Part shown: positions 37,901 to 48,287 of the stretch, piece after piece | Numbering within the stretch: position 1 is the first letter of the stretch | Layout: every line of letters starts with the position of its first letter | From: Garcia nutans | Taxonomy: Eukaryota > Streptophyta > Magnoliopsida > Malpighiales > Euphorbiaceae | Length of the DNA stretch: 64,000 nucleotides | Assembly: GCA_947685225.1 (NCBI GenBank) | Contig: CANTUV010000014.1 | Coordinates: 6,138,001-6,202,000, forward strand | Direction of reading: 5' to 3' | The notes under the pieces: generated by a model | Seen by the model: only the letters and a program-made list of their open reading frames with translations | Database searches by the model: none | Told to the model about the DNA's origin: nothing | Made by a program: the position numbers and the translations under genes

Positions 37901-40900
37901 ACTAAATTCAAATCAATGCCATCTTCAATCTCAACTTATGTGTTGGAATTTGATTGTGGATGAGCGTTATGTAGAATAGCAATCAAAAATTTGTAGAATG
38001 CAAATTCCACAAACAAATGAAGAATAACCATATTGCTACTCTATTCCATCATGCGAATAAATTGAAACCTAAGTATCATTTCCATTTACCTTGTTTCACA
38101 ACAGAAGATAATACTGATACAGATTCCCCTTCCTGCCCTGCAAGGTATAGCATTCTATATGTTACAATTCAAAAGATGATCAACAAGAAAGCAAGACAAT
38201 AAGACATGTTACATTTTCACAGGACAAAAGAAGCAATGGAATAACCTTCAAAACTAATGGTATATAAACAAAAAATAACCTTCAAAATTAATGGGTATAT
38301 AAACAAAAGCTATGTGTCGTCCCACATCTTCTTTAGTCAAAGTATACTCAGATGTACCCATTGACACCACTATAAACTCTCTGCCAAAATCAACAAAAGA
38401 GATTCAAACAAGGTAAAAAGAGTGTGACAATAAAAATTTATATGGAAACAAGCAAAAAGCCTAGTGCAAGATTATAAGATAGCAGAGAAGCAGAAGAAGG
38501 TCCATGACAAAATGATATATGGATCAAAGCTGAAGGTATATTTAACTTGCAAAGATTAAAGAGAATAAGAAAAACCACATTAAAGAACAAGTTGCTTTAT
38601 GTCTTTTGTCAAGTGCATATTACAGCGTGAGATAGAAGAGTACACTAACCCAGTTTCCTTATTCTCACGTAACCATTCAAACTTGCTGGGACCTTCTTTT
38701 CCCCCAAAGTATTCCCCAACTCCTTTTATGATGCATCCTTCAACAACATCTCCAACAATTCGGACATTACTGACAGATGGAGGAGCTGCCACCATAAAAC
38801 ATGATCACTTAACATCCAATACCATACTGTCATTAGATTTCAAAAAAAAAATGGTAAAAATAAGTTATAATTATGGAACAACTATCCTAGTTGGTAAAAG
38901 CAAGAAGATACGCATAAACATCATGTATTTTCTATTGAATTTGGATCAAGTCCAGCATAACTGTCTTAAGCTCAAAACTTCACATGAACCTCCTTATAAT
39001 TGTTCAAATGATGAGAAAAGAAAATTTATATCATCCAGGTTATGGAAAGAGCTTTTATTGTCATATTAAGTCTGTGATGAAGTGAAATATTGCATCCTTT
39101 CTTTTCTTAGTCTGTGAAAGAGTAAATAAATTGCATTTTACTAAGGAGGGAGATGGTACTCATAAATTCAAGGCTCAAACTGATCTTAAACTCAGTGAAA
39201 GAAAGCAACAAGCCAACAATGAAGCATGGCATAGTCCCCCACCCCGCCCAGAAAAAAAAAAAAATTCTGTAAAAAAATATATAAATTGTAGCATCCTATT
39301 TTTGTGTTAAAGAAAAGGGCAATGAATTTTCCATGTTGCAAATTTCCAAAGCACTAAAAATGAGACTGTCTGTGAGGAAGAAAATCATTCCTTCACCATT
39401 AATGCTCCACAAGATCACTCATTGACCTCCATTCTAGATTCTAACGAAGCAGACATCTTCCATTTAAGGTACGAATAGCAAAGCTTCTTCAAAAGTTGTC
39501 TGACTTTGGAATATCATCAAAAGTATGTTTTCTACACAAAAAAGGAGTTGTGCACACAATATAAAGGCTAATCAAGCGCACAGCTCCAAACTAGGTAGGT
39601 CATATAGTTCAAGGAAAATACATTTGCCTTTATAGCAATTTGATGGCATCAACAAATTTCATGAAAAAACTTATCTTTAAACAATGGATACAAGCTGAAA
39701 TGAGATTGTTCTTTGCATTTCTCTCTCTGTGCTATTGTCCAATATATTTGCATTTAGCTGTCGTTGAAAAGCATAATGTGGAACACAGACTTCTTAAGTG
39801 TTCTCATAGCTAAACTTTTGCAATCCAATATTTCCATATTTTTTGGTGTGTTACAAGGGGTTTCACTGGCTGGCACAGCAAAGACCAGAGACCAGTTTTT
39901 TGCATTGATGATTTTTATTTTCATTTAAACCTTGCTTAGGAGGAAACCTCTTCCTCTTCTTTGCACTCTTTTCTCCTTTATCAATGCAATTCCGCTTCTA
40001 TCAAAGAGATAGAATGCATATGTGCAGAACTGATTTCAATTTATAGAGGAAGACTGAGAGATATTCTTAGGATTCCTCATTTAGTGACAACTGACAAGCA
40101 ACCATATTTGCAAAGTATACTACTAGAATAAAGAAAACTATTTTTTCTTTTATAAAAAGTGAAGAGAAATAATTTGTAGCAAGAAAGATAAATTTAAGAA
40201 AAAATACAAAGGTAAAAAAGTAAAATATGAAAGTACAAGATTTAGGAAGAATTTTATTGCTTACAGACCTGCTTTAACAAAATCAGTATACTTATATTGA
40301 GGTTCCCCTTTGGCACCTTCCTCCGTCACTGGTGTATACATGAAAACCAAACTTGAATCATTGTCAGCCAAAGTTAGCCGGTACTCCTCATCTTCTGCAC
40401 CAGCAATCACCACTGGGCTACCATTCCATCTTCTCCTCAGCCAACTGTAAAATAGAGTAAATAAAGTGAAACACCACTTTTGATACTTGGAAAATAACAC
40501 ATGCACATCCATATGAGTTTCTGTATGCTGCAATTTTTAAGATGACATCTCACCTTGCAACACCTTTTCCTGGAGATCCACCACACCATGCAACCTCAGC
40601 ATGACCTTTGATGACATTTCCTTCCACTAAATCTCCATGCACTTCAAGGTTCACAACCTTTGGAATTCCACTCCCTTGGCAAGATGGAAAGGCAAGATTG
40701 AAGAAAATATTATCCAAGTTGGATTCGATAGGTAAAAAAGGAGGAAAGCCATCAGCTTAAGGGAAATTCTGCCGTGTATCTTAGAGCTCACTCATTCTTT
40801 TGTTAGCAACAGCTCAATGTACAGTCCCATAATTCTCAGGATTTAGGTCTCTTTCTATATCTTTTTAAAGTCTTAAGTGCATTTCTATTTAGGCAAGAAA

Positions 40901-43900
40901 TGTGCTATGCTACCTCAATTTGGACAGTAACCAAAAACTCCACATCACTAAGCACCAAAAAGTAATAAAAAATATTGAAGATTCAATACTAGATTAACTA
41001 GGAACATCTCATGGAAGCCATTCATTTCATGAGAATATGAGAGTAAAACATACCTCGTGAAACTGGTGGAGATATGGCAAAAATCATAGGATATTCTGTC
41101 TCTCCCAGCACAGGAGTACATTCCACTTTTAGAAATTTACCAATGTCTTCATGCTTTGGCCAGTAAACCTGACCATCATATGGTGCTATCAATAGGAGAT
41201 GATGAGAAGGCTGCATCAATTTCTAATAAAAAGTTCAATATTCAATATAGCCAATATTCTCTACATGAATTATTTACCTCTCCCGTGGCATCAGGAATAG
41301 CAACAAAATTTGAAAGTGCTCTTTCCCCCATAAACCATTGATACCGTAAGACTAGTTGTGTATCAATGCTCAGAGTGCTGTCCTGGACAAAATTGAAGTG
41401 GCAGTGGCAAATATCTTCTTCAAAAGGTTGATCAACAGAGGCATCCTTGAGGAGATAGCCAGGGGGAAAATGGCATTTCCATTGCTCGAACAGAAAACGA
41501 AAAGTAGAGTCTGTTCAACCAACCATGACATATAGGATGTGTAAGCGACAAACAAAATTTCATCACATGTAGAAGATTTAAGCTCCTTTAAACAATCGCA
41601 AACTCTTAGACCATGTGCTACAGATACTCTGCAATCCATTCTGAAGCTAGAATACAAGTATCCTAGTTCCATATGAATTATGGAACATTGCACACCAGAA
41701 GGAATGGAGGAAAGTAAACCCCACCCAACAGAGTGCATCATTTAGATCTTAGAATCAATTTCTAGCCTCCTAATCTTACACAAACTGAAAAAATAAATGG
41801 AAGTAGTGAACTATAGATAATTCAGTAAGCACAACTGCTTAAGATCCATATCCTGATATCTGCAAGAAGCATCATTAACTTCATTCAGAAATGTTAAATC
41901 TCATTTCATCTTTATTCAACAAATAAATAGCATGAAGAAATTGTTATTGAAAATCCAAAAGAAGCTCTGACACATTTTATAACCAGTGATACTTAAAGAA
42001 CATTACAGATTGTAAATGGCTTAATCTAGGGATTATTACAGGCTGTAAATAGCTTAATCACAGGGATTGATTATTCTACCTTCCTATTAGAGTATTGATG
42101 CTTTCTTTGTGTGTGTAAATATAGATGTCTGAATGATGAAATATAACACAACAAATTACTACTCTCATCTTTGATTACTCTAGTAGCCTTCAAAAGGCAA
42201 TCCAAATGTTAAAACACAATCCAAATTGAGGTGGTAATTAGGCGCACATGGTATGTTGGTGGCTAAGTTAGTCACCCTAAAGCTGATGCTAGAACACTGG
42301 AGTAAATGGCTTGGCATAGTGGTACAAAAGAAAGCTTTATCATATGAAAGTTTACAGTGCATGTGCAGTTAGCATGTTCACATTCCAGCAAAAAATATAC
42401 AGGCAACAGCTTCTTGTTCAAATGCTTTATCAGGTTCATTTGTGCTTCTTCAAAGTTTTTCCCTTCCTTTTTTTACTACAGATAAACTTACCTTCATGGT
42501 TAACATGTAATGACAACAGATGACAGGCAACAGCTTCTTGTTCAAATGCTTTATCTGGTTCGTTTGTGCTTCAAAGTTTTTCCCTTTCTTTGTTTACTAC
42601 AGATAAACTTACCTTCATGGTTAACATGTAATGACAATAGATGACATCATGGCTATAGCATTCACCATTGGCATGTTATGAAGTTCAATATTTGCATATG
42701 GCACATATAAACAAATAGGACCTTGTCTTACCAGACATTTTAATCAGTAGAAAATATGTTTATATATGCAATGGTTACCTGTCCTGTATCAGTTAAAAAG
42801 TCAACATGCATAGTAGATGATACAATATAATGATGCACATGCATTGCAGATGCTACAATTAATTGATGCACATGCTCTGCAAATGCTACAATTGATGTAA
42901 TTTTTTAAACCACGCATGGATGGAAGTGCATTTTGCTGAGTTCACACCTGCTGCATTGTCAGAACGACAAAACTCCCAACCATCTCTAATGCACAAGGCT
43001 GTGCAAGCTGGATAACGCTTTGCAATAGCCACCTCTTCACGGGAAAGATCTATCAAATCATCCAATGTGAGGAAAAAAAAGGGAAATTTTGTTATATTTT
43101 GAAGAAAAAACTTGATGAAACAAGTGCCCTATTTTACAGAGTGGAATGCAAAAATTAAATAAAAATATATTCATATTTCATTTGTAAGCAACTAATACAC
43201 CACGCTATTTTATGCAAAAGGACCAAAAGCTAAAAAGTGAAATATTATTTTAAGAAAATAACTATAGAATACCTCTATCATTAAACTTTTTCAGAGTAGA
43301 ACCAACAAGCAGAATCGATGCTGCTTCTAAATGGGGCATCTTAAGTATAAGATTCTCCTCCACTCGTAAATGCTGCAGTATAGTACAACAATTAATCATA
43401 TCAGCATGTGCTGGCTCATGGGCAAGGAAGTCAATAATGTATTATTCATATATTCCACAGCTAGAAGGTAAATACAAAATGAATTAAATGCAAAACAGAA
43501 ACAAATGAATTGCATGCCAATCCTTATAAATTCTGATTTTAAAAATCATTAGTAGAATCAGAAGAGTAAATTTCACTAGCTTCCTTCACTCACCAAGTTC
43601 TAAAACCCCTGCATTAGGTACTAAACGGTGTTTCCATCAATATGCATTATTATCTTACAACTCCATCTTGCACTAAATATCATTAAAGGCAACAAATCAG
43701 AATTTTAGCATGTTATCAAATTTCCTAGAAATCATACTGGTGAAAAGTTAGGATCATCAAGGTAATCCAGACCATCCAATATTGGTTTACATATTGCAAT
43801 GCCTCAAATCAAATTCATAACTAGCTACAAGCTAAAAAAAATTCCATTATAATCTGTAAATTGCGGCTTGAAAAAATTTTTTTAACAATTCACTACATTG

Positions 43901-46900
43901 GTCTTTATCTTTGCCAAGACAGTCATGCTAATTTTGCCACCCCTGACAATTACTTCAGTGGACATGACACATCTTTTATCCATAACAAACTACTGCATTG
44001 ACTACACATGTAAAACTACAACATAAAAGTTAAAAATAAAAGACTACTTCAGTAACCAGGCAGCACATGCCAGATCTGAAAGAACAGAATCAGAATACAT
44101 ATGACTAACCTCAAGGACAGGTAGATACGGGAAACCTTTAAGAGTTGCTATTTTATTTTTGCTAGCAGCTAATACCTGCAACAAAGAAGAGAGGAGAGTG
44201 GGCGGACCAACAGGGTTAAAACATTTAAGATACTGGTTTAATAGTGACATTTTAAAGAAGCCTATGCAGGCGTACCATATAAAAGCAAACAAACCTGTAG
44301 TCGTGGTTGACTTGCCATTGAAAGTGACTTTAATTTGTTTTGAGCAACTGAGAGAAACTAGAGGATAACATAAAAGCATAATCATTTTGAGCGCAAACTA
44401 AGACTCCAGGGTTAATTATGGATCAAAATAACTGATCAGCAAGGCAGAAACCATTCAAAGGCTTACCTCCAGGTTAGGAAGCTGAGGAAGGCTTATAAGG
44501 GACGTGATTTGATTACCAGCAAGATAAAGTTGCTACAAGAAATATTTCAGCACCTCATTAAATAGAAGGTTACAATCTAAAGCAATTTGATAGATTAATT
44601 CCCAAGAAATACAAACCTGAAGAGCTTTGCAATTCTCAAGAGGTTCAAACCCAGGCCCCTTAAACTCATTGAAACTCAAATCAAGGACCTAGCAAATAAT
44701 AGTATCAATTCATTAATTCCTGAACTTTTGTTGGCAAGGAATTGAACACAAGCACATGCCTAATGTGTGGCTTTTAGACACTTAATGCTTTATCAACTCA
44801 AAAGCTATTGAAAAATAGTCGAGTGAAAATAAGGATAATGATGCAACAAACCTTCACCCGCTTCAGTATCTCAATTCCTTCCAACGTAGACAAAAGATTG
44901 TCTCTGAGATAGACAAACTGTCAAAAAGAAATATCACTGTATCAGTGAAGGAACCACAAATAAAAATATTCTTCATTGTGCAGTTTAGCATACACAAGCA
45001 CTAAAGTATCTGCATAAGATACACTTACCTCTAAATTTGGTGACAAGTTCAATCCACTAGCATTGAGACTGCGAACTCTGTGACCCCTAAGATCCAATCT
45101 CTGATCCAACAAAAAAACACTTGTAAGGCAAGCATAACATGAAAAAGAAAAATTTTGAGAGGAAAGAATAGAGCAACCAGTCAACGTTGGGTGAAATCTA
45201 TTCAGGACTTTAAAAGGCATAGAACAGTCGTACAGCACTTTCAGGCTGTGAATATCATGCTGCTACACAGAGCATCATTTCGTATGTCCTGAACCTCTTG
45301 AATCAGATTCAATATCGGACTCTCAAGCAATGGCCATTCTTTGCAGATGCAAAGACAAAATTTTCTACAAGCACCATTCTCATCAATTTTCTCCTTTTTC
45401 TCATTAAGCTTGTCTTGACACTCGAGAACCCAATCCAGTACCATAGAAAGAGGAAAAAAGAAAAGAAGAAAACTTCTTAATGATGGAAGAATGGCATATA
45501 AATGCATAGTTGCGCCTTTTTTTTTTTCCTATTGGAGAGCTATAATCAAGCAACGTATGACAATCTACACATTTGTTTCATTGTGTCCGATCACTAACTC
45601 AATATGAACATCAATTTTCAAGATCATAAGGATCAGTGAAGTACCAATAGAGAAGTCTTGTAAGGGAATATTCCTTACATGTGAACCAACAAGGATGGTG
45701 AGCTTTTAAATACTTCCCCTTCATTGTAGCTAGGGGTAGAGGAGAATTCAAGAATTTTCAGGTGGAATAGGACTAGGAATTTGATTAATATAGTTGCTTT
45801 ATCATCAATCATCAAGTATAATTATCTCAACTCCAACTTTGGACTCTTTATCAAGAGGACAACAAAACTTAGAATTGCAATATGGAATGAATCATTCAAG
45901 TAATAACTTGAGCAGATACTCAATAATCATGCCCGATTCAGTTGTAAAGTGCAGAGTGATTACAAAAAATAAATAAGTTAAAAGCACGTGTACAAGAAAA
46001 CAATCAGCTGAAAAGAAAAGCACAAAAGATCAGGCAGATACGTTCCAGGGTTCAATTTTAGAACCGCTTGGGAAGAACAAGATTACTGCAGTGCACATTT
46101 CACAAGCATTCTTTAACCAATTAACATCCAAAAGAAATATATTGTACAGCAAGAATAATATTTGATGATTTAACGACAATAATATGCTTACCACATCATC
46201 ACCCGCCTTAATCTCCACCTGTGGAAGAACAATAAATCGAGAATCCCGGCTTTCAGGAGTGCCTACTCTCCTTCGTCCGGACAAACTAGAACTTCTGTCC
46301 AGAGTTGTTGACAAAGACCCCATTCTCAATCCACTAGAAACTGAAGGCGAGCGAGCTGATGGTGGAGAAACCTTTGAAACTGTCTTTCTACTTGCACTAC
46401 TGCCAGTACTGTCCAATGATGTAGAAGAAACCCTCCTTGAGGATGAAGACACTGACAATGCTGGCTTAACTGGAGGTTTCCTGACAGTCTCTGACTTACT
46501 TGCATCAGACCCTGTTGTTGACCTCAAACTCATATCCAGAGGTGAGGCAGGAAGCGACTTCCTAGCCTCCGAAGCACTAGTTCGGGCCGCAGGTTTTGTA
46601 GCAACCGAAGGCAAGGAACTTCTTCTAAGCTCAGGAAGAGACCGCCTAATTGGATCAGACAGAGCAGTAGTTTTGTTGCCAGCACCAGTCGCCACACTAT
46701 TTTGCCTTTTTGCGGCAGACGATTTCTCAGGCACACCTCCAGTGCTATTTCTTCTTGCTACTGGAGCTGAAGTGATAGCTGATTTGGTCGCATTTGAACT
46801 TGAATCTGAACTGTTTTTGGGTTCAGCTCTCTTTCTAATAGAACCAGTTGGGGCTAAAAGGTTTGAGGTTCCTGCGATAGTAGGTTTTGTCATTTTTCTA

Positions 46901-47001
46901 ACCTTTTTTGTGCTTTCAGCTGAACTAACAGAGGACTGTTTCTCTGAAGTTTGGATCTTATTCACTGGCTCTTCAACAGATGGCACTGATGGTTCCTCCA
47001 T
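16974..47001 (-). CDS. AIR9: AIR9, microtubule-associated protein of the cell-division site (37 coding exons)
   Basis: This is a complete homologue of Arabidopsis AIR9, a large microtubule-associated protein of cortical microtubules, the preprophase band and the cell-plate insertion site. I traced 37 coding exons with GT/AG borders and unbroken phase. They total 5124 nt, giving 1707 residues, essentially the Arabidopsis length. The order is a Ser/Lys/Arg-rich microtubule-binding N-terminus (residues 1-270), leucine-rich repeats (about 271-440), eleven A9 modules (to about 1574) and a conserved C-terminus ending NSTSLNSLLKIDT. Start ATG 47001 begins MEEPSVPS; the longer open frame to its right begins with GTG, not ATG. 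Exon positions are given in the four part-entries. The locus spans 30 kb because of long, transposon-loaded introns. No frame lesion was found. Confidence 0.95.
17663..18200. mobile_element. hAT-type MITE, 538 bp, in AIR9 intron 36
   Basis: The ends are TAAGGGTGATCGACGTTCAG and the inverse of TAGGAGTGAGCATTATTTGG. Flanks ctttgtat (17655-17662) and ctttttat (18201-18208) form an 8-bp target duplication with one mismatch. Subterminal aaccaaaccgaa/ggttcagttt motifs match the other MITEs here. There is no coding capacity. Confidence 0.8.
19360..19766 (+). repeat. 5' LTR of the gypsy element, 407 bp
   Basis: It begins TATCAAGG, where the 3' LTR begins TGTCAAGG, so the canonical TG has mutated to TA. 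It ends GTCTGACA. It includes a CT-rich block (about 19640-19690) and a TATA-like cataTATAAAAAG near 19575. Confidence 0.9.
19748..23269 (+). pseudogene. gypsy gag-remnant and pol, broken
   Basis: 19830-19978 gives a short gag-like N-terminus (MTRKNKAPVGDVQQLQLMEE...) with no capsid core. Reverse transcriptase spans about 20705-21190 (VLLVKKKDGTWRFCIDYRQL, LDLRSSYHQIRM, VMPFGLTN, FFDDIL). After a frameshift near 21110, the end of RT and RNase H follow (GFLGLTRYYKKFI, ETDARSKEIGAVL). Integrase runs through a zinc-binding HDSSNGGHSG region and a SMDFIEQLPKS core to TAYHPQSDG. The C-terminal FRPYRVVARIGPVAYKLELP ... HPVFHISLLKRY and a chromodomain-like EATWED end near 23269. Several stops replace Trp or Gln codons (TGG to TAG, CAG to TAG). 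Confidence 0.88.
23300..23756 (+). repeat. 3' LTR of the gypsy element, 457 bp
   Basis: It closely matches the 5' LTR but is 50 bp longer. Most of the difference is a tandem duplication of a unit of about 46-48 bp (ctctctcttttctgtctctc ... gatctaaacttct) at about 23600-23695. The duplication arose after insertion, since the 5' LTR has one copy. Confidence 0.9.
25510..25755. mobile_element. hAT-type MITE, about 246 bp, in AIR9 intron 32
   Basis: The left end is TAAGTATGAGCATCGGTCG and the right end inverts to TTAGGGATGAG. Both ends are flanked by aaaaatc (7-8 bp; the exact edge is ambiguous because of the A run). The interior is full of cggtcggt/accgacc motifs. It shares the general end structure of the other three MITEs but has a different subterminal sequence. 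Confidence 0.75.
35560..36170. repeat. two direct repeats of about 140 bp, 465 bp apart, in AIR9 intron 16
   Basis: 35560-35700 and 36025-36165 share ...gccaa.cttaaaagctagttgttaaggtt.gagag... and tcatgttttatatttattcaatgtgggactttgttccc. The 'caatgtgggact' block is a common plant repeat motif. The arrangement, two direct repeats around a short non-coding core, would fit a miniature LTR element (TRIM), but no clear primer-binding site was found. Confidence 0.5.
38241..38311 (-). repeat. AIR9: tandem duplication of the exon 15 donor region of AIR9
   Basis: A unit of about 34 bp (aaccttcaaaa.taatggg.tatataaacaaaa) occurs at about 38243-38276 and again at about 38277-38311. The copy nearer the exon supplies its last coding bases and donor (TTTTGAAG/GTTATT, exon edge 38280). 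The other copy carries an identical potential donor 34 nt downstream (edge 38246), whose use would shift the frame. Confidence 0.8.
42403..42648. repeat. tandem duplication, period 124 bp, in AIR9 intron 9
   Basis: Copies start at 42403 and 42527 (gcaacagcttcttgttcaaa ... taacatgtaatgacaa.agat) and differ by a few substitutions and small indels. On the AIR9 strand each copy contains CCATGAAG/GTAAGTTT, a near-perfect splice donor. Confidence 0.85.
42948..45100 (-). other. AIR9: AIR9 exons 2-9: leucine-rich repeats
   Basis: The exons are 45029-45100, 44852-44917, 44617-44688, 44467-44532, 44295-44357, 44110-44175, 43273-43372 and 42948-43049. Exons 2-7 are each 21-24 codons long, all in phase 0, and each carries one leucine-rich repeat (RLDLRGHRVRSLNASGLNL, VLDLSFNEF, QLYLAGNQI, FLSVAQNKL, VLAASKNKI). 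Exon 8 closes the array. Exon 9 (DLSREEVAIAKRYPACTALC ... GWEFCRS) links it to the A9 region. For exon 6 the acceptor ttatcctctag at 44358 was chosen because the nearer tctctcag gives a stop. LRRs usually bind protein partners. Confidence 0.92.
46192..47001 (-). other. AIR9: AIR9 exon 1: Ser-rich basic N-terminus
   Basis: Exon 1 encodes 270 codons and ends in phase 0 at GATGATGTG/GTAAGC. The protein is dominated by Ser, Thr, Pro, Arg and Lys, with patches such as SSSSRRVSSTSLDSTGSSAS and SLSGRRRVGTPESRDSRF. In Arabidopsis AIR9 this kind of region binds microtubules. It is probably intrinsically disordered. A long open frame on the opposite strand (46184-47026) is only the antisense shadow of this biased composition. 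Confidence 0.93.
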
Positions 47002-47626
47002 TGTAAGTTCAAGAACTTGTGCTTGAAAATCAAGCACAAGTAGCCTGATTCAGCCACAACAAAACACGAAAATTACAAATCTGTCAAGTCAGTTTTTTTT
47101 TTTCAATGCACCCTTTATCAGCTAGAAAAACTAGAAAATAACGAGGAATTTAGTGAATTGAACATAATTAAGACCACCATAATCCCAAATCTAATTCAAT
47201 TATTTAGCCAAAAAGGGAAAAGTAATTGAACAAACGGAATAGATTCGGAGCCTTCTTCAAAAAATTTTACTTAAGCTTTCTGAGCAATGAAGCAAAGAAA
47301 AATTTCAGCTGGGGTTGTTGAGAAAAGTGACAAAGAAAAGAAAATTAAGTTTGTCTTAAAAATCTTAATCCATTTCAAAATAAGATGAACTCCAATTTTC
47401 ACGCAATTCAACTACTGGTATTACCACTAGCGCTCCTCTCAAGTTAGAAGTCTTTTTCAATCTCTAATATTAAAACAAAGTAAAACCAAGGGGAAAAAAA
47501 AAAGGAAACCAACTAAAATTTTGTATTATCCACTCTCAACCGCCAAAAACAGAACTTAATTAAGGGAAACAAAGCTACCATACACCCCCAGAAAGAAAAA
47601 ATAAATAAATAAAAACAAAGACTTAC

Positions 47627-47975
47627 AATATAAAAGCCGCAGAAAATTAACAAAGCTACAAAACCCGGTTGATGAATTCTTGGATCTAGAAGATCGTACT
47701 TGGATCTAACACAAAATGCAGCTTATTTAGCAGGAACCATTACTTCCTCTGTCGATCCAAATACAAGAAACAGTGTTTGAAATGACTTGAAAAGCTAAAA
47801 AGAGAGTACAGAGTGAAGTAGATCTAGGAAAGAAAGAAACAGAAAAGCTTCAAAGACAAAAAAGAGAACAGCATTGTTGTTTGTTAGGGTTTTTGTTTTT
47901 TGTGTGGTTTTTGAAAGAAAGAGTGGCAAAGGCTATACAAATACAATAAAGTGAGAGAAGAGAGAGAGAGTAAAG
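47627..47975 (-). other. AIR9: AIR9 5'-UTR exon (right end approximate)
   Basis: At 47621-47627 the minus strand reads TTTATATT/GTAAGT, a strong donor. A matching acceptor (TGATTTTCAAG) ends at 47022, just upstream of the ATG at 47001. This implies a leader exon here and a 605-bp intron inside the 5' UTR. The right limit is a guess placed about 30 bp downstream of the TATA-like box. Leader introns are common in broadly expressed plant genes. Confidence 0.55.
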
Positions 47976-48004
47976 GTAAGCTCAGAAAGATGAAGGAAGC
48001 TAAC

Positions 48005-48013
48005 AGTATAAAG
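48005..48013 (-). promoter_or_regulatory. AIR9: putative AIR9 TATA box
   Basis: The minus strand reads CTTTATACT. Just downstream in transcript direction, about 47950-47975, is a CT-rich tract (pyrimidine patch) typical of plant core promoters. Both are motif-level evidence only. Confidence 0.4.
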
Positions 48014-48287
48014 AGAGTGAGTAAAGCGTTTTGTCGTTTAGAAATGATTTCTTTGAAATTCGGGGGTTTTAATTTGAATTTTGTTTCAGATCAGAAAAAT
48101 AATATACTATTTGGTTGAAAATGAAATGAAGTGAAAATGAGGAAATTATACACTGAGAGTGACTTGTCTTATCTTTTTTTTTTTCAAAATATGATTTTTT
48201 TTTTTTTGAATTTTGCTAAAATTCAACTCGCATCACTGTTATCATGTTCCAGTATGATGTTTTACAGTAAAAATTGAAAATGGAGAT

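Larger units (their letters stand above)
24383..41510 (-). other. AIR9: AIR9 exons 10-33: eleven A9 modules
   Basis: Module by module, the exons are: 41278-41510 and 41054-41168; 40554-40674 and 40269-40444; 38650-38785, 38280-38380 and 38090-38137; 35066-35250 and 34858-34975; 34630-34757 and 33928-34096; 33011-33129 and 32469-32637; 32228-32312, 32066-32139 and 31856-31975; 30881-31076 and 30685-30806; 28665-28872 and 28356-28429; 27162-27300 and 26745-26926; 25855-26010 and 24383-24514. Modules 2 to 11 start with a 'P.v..l.i.G...EG' strand, then usually YFGG.EG.S...WfR, then a second half with 'y.l...DvG.....Y.PvR.DG..G.p'. The first module is the most diverged. The fold looks like a repeated beta-sandwich. 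In Arabidopsis the A9 repeats, with the C-terminus, direct the protein to the cell-plate insertion site. Confidence 0.92.

Noticed and set aside
41370..41741. 123-codon minus-strand frame as a separate gene
   Set aside because: It overlaps AIR9 exon 10 in a different frame. The exon frame joins its neighbours in phase and matches AIR9.
46184..47026. 280-codon open frame on the plus strand
   Set aside because: It is exactly antisense to AIR9 exon 1, whose Ser/Arg-rich codons leave the opposite strand free of stops. It has no family pattern of its own.
47002..47037. Longer AIR9 start upstream of 47001
   Set aside because: The extended frame begins with GTG, not ATG, and a splice acceptor at about 47022 places this stretch in the 5' UTR.
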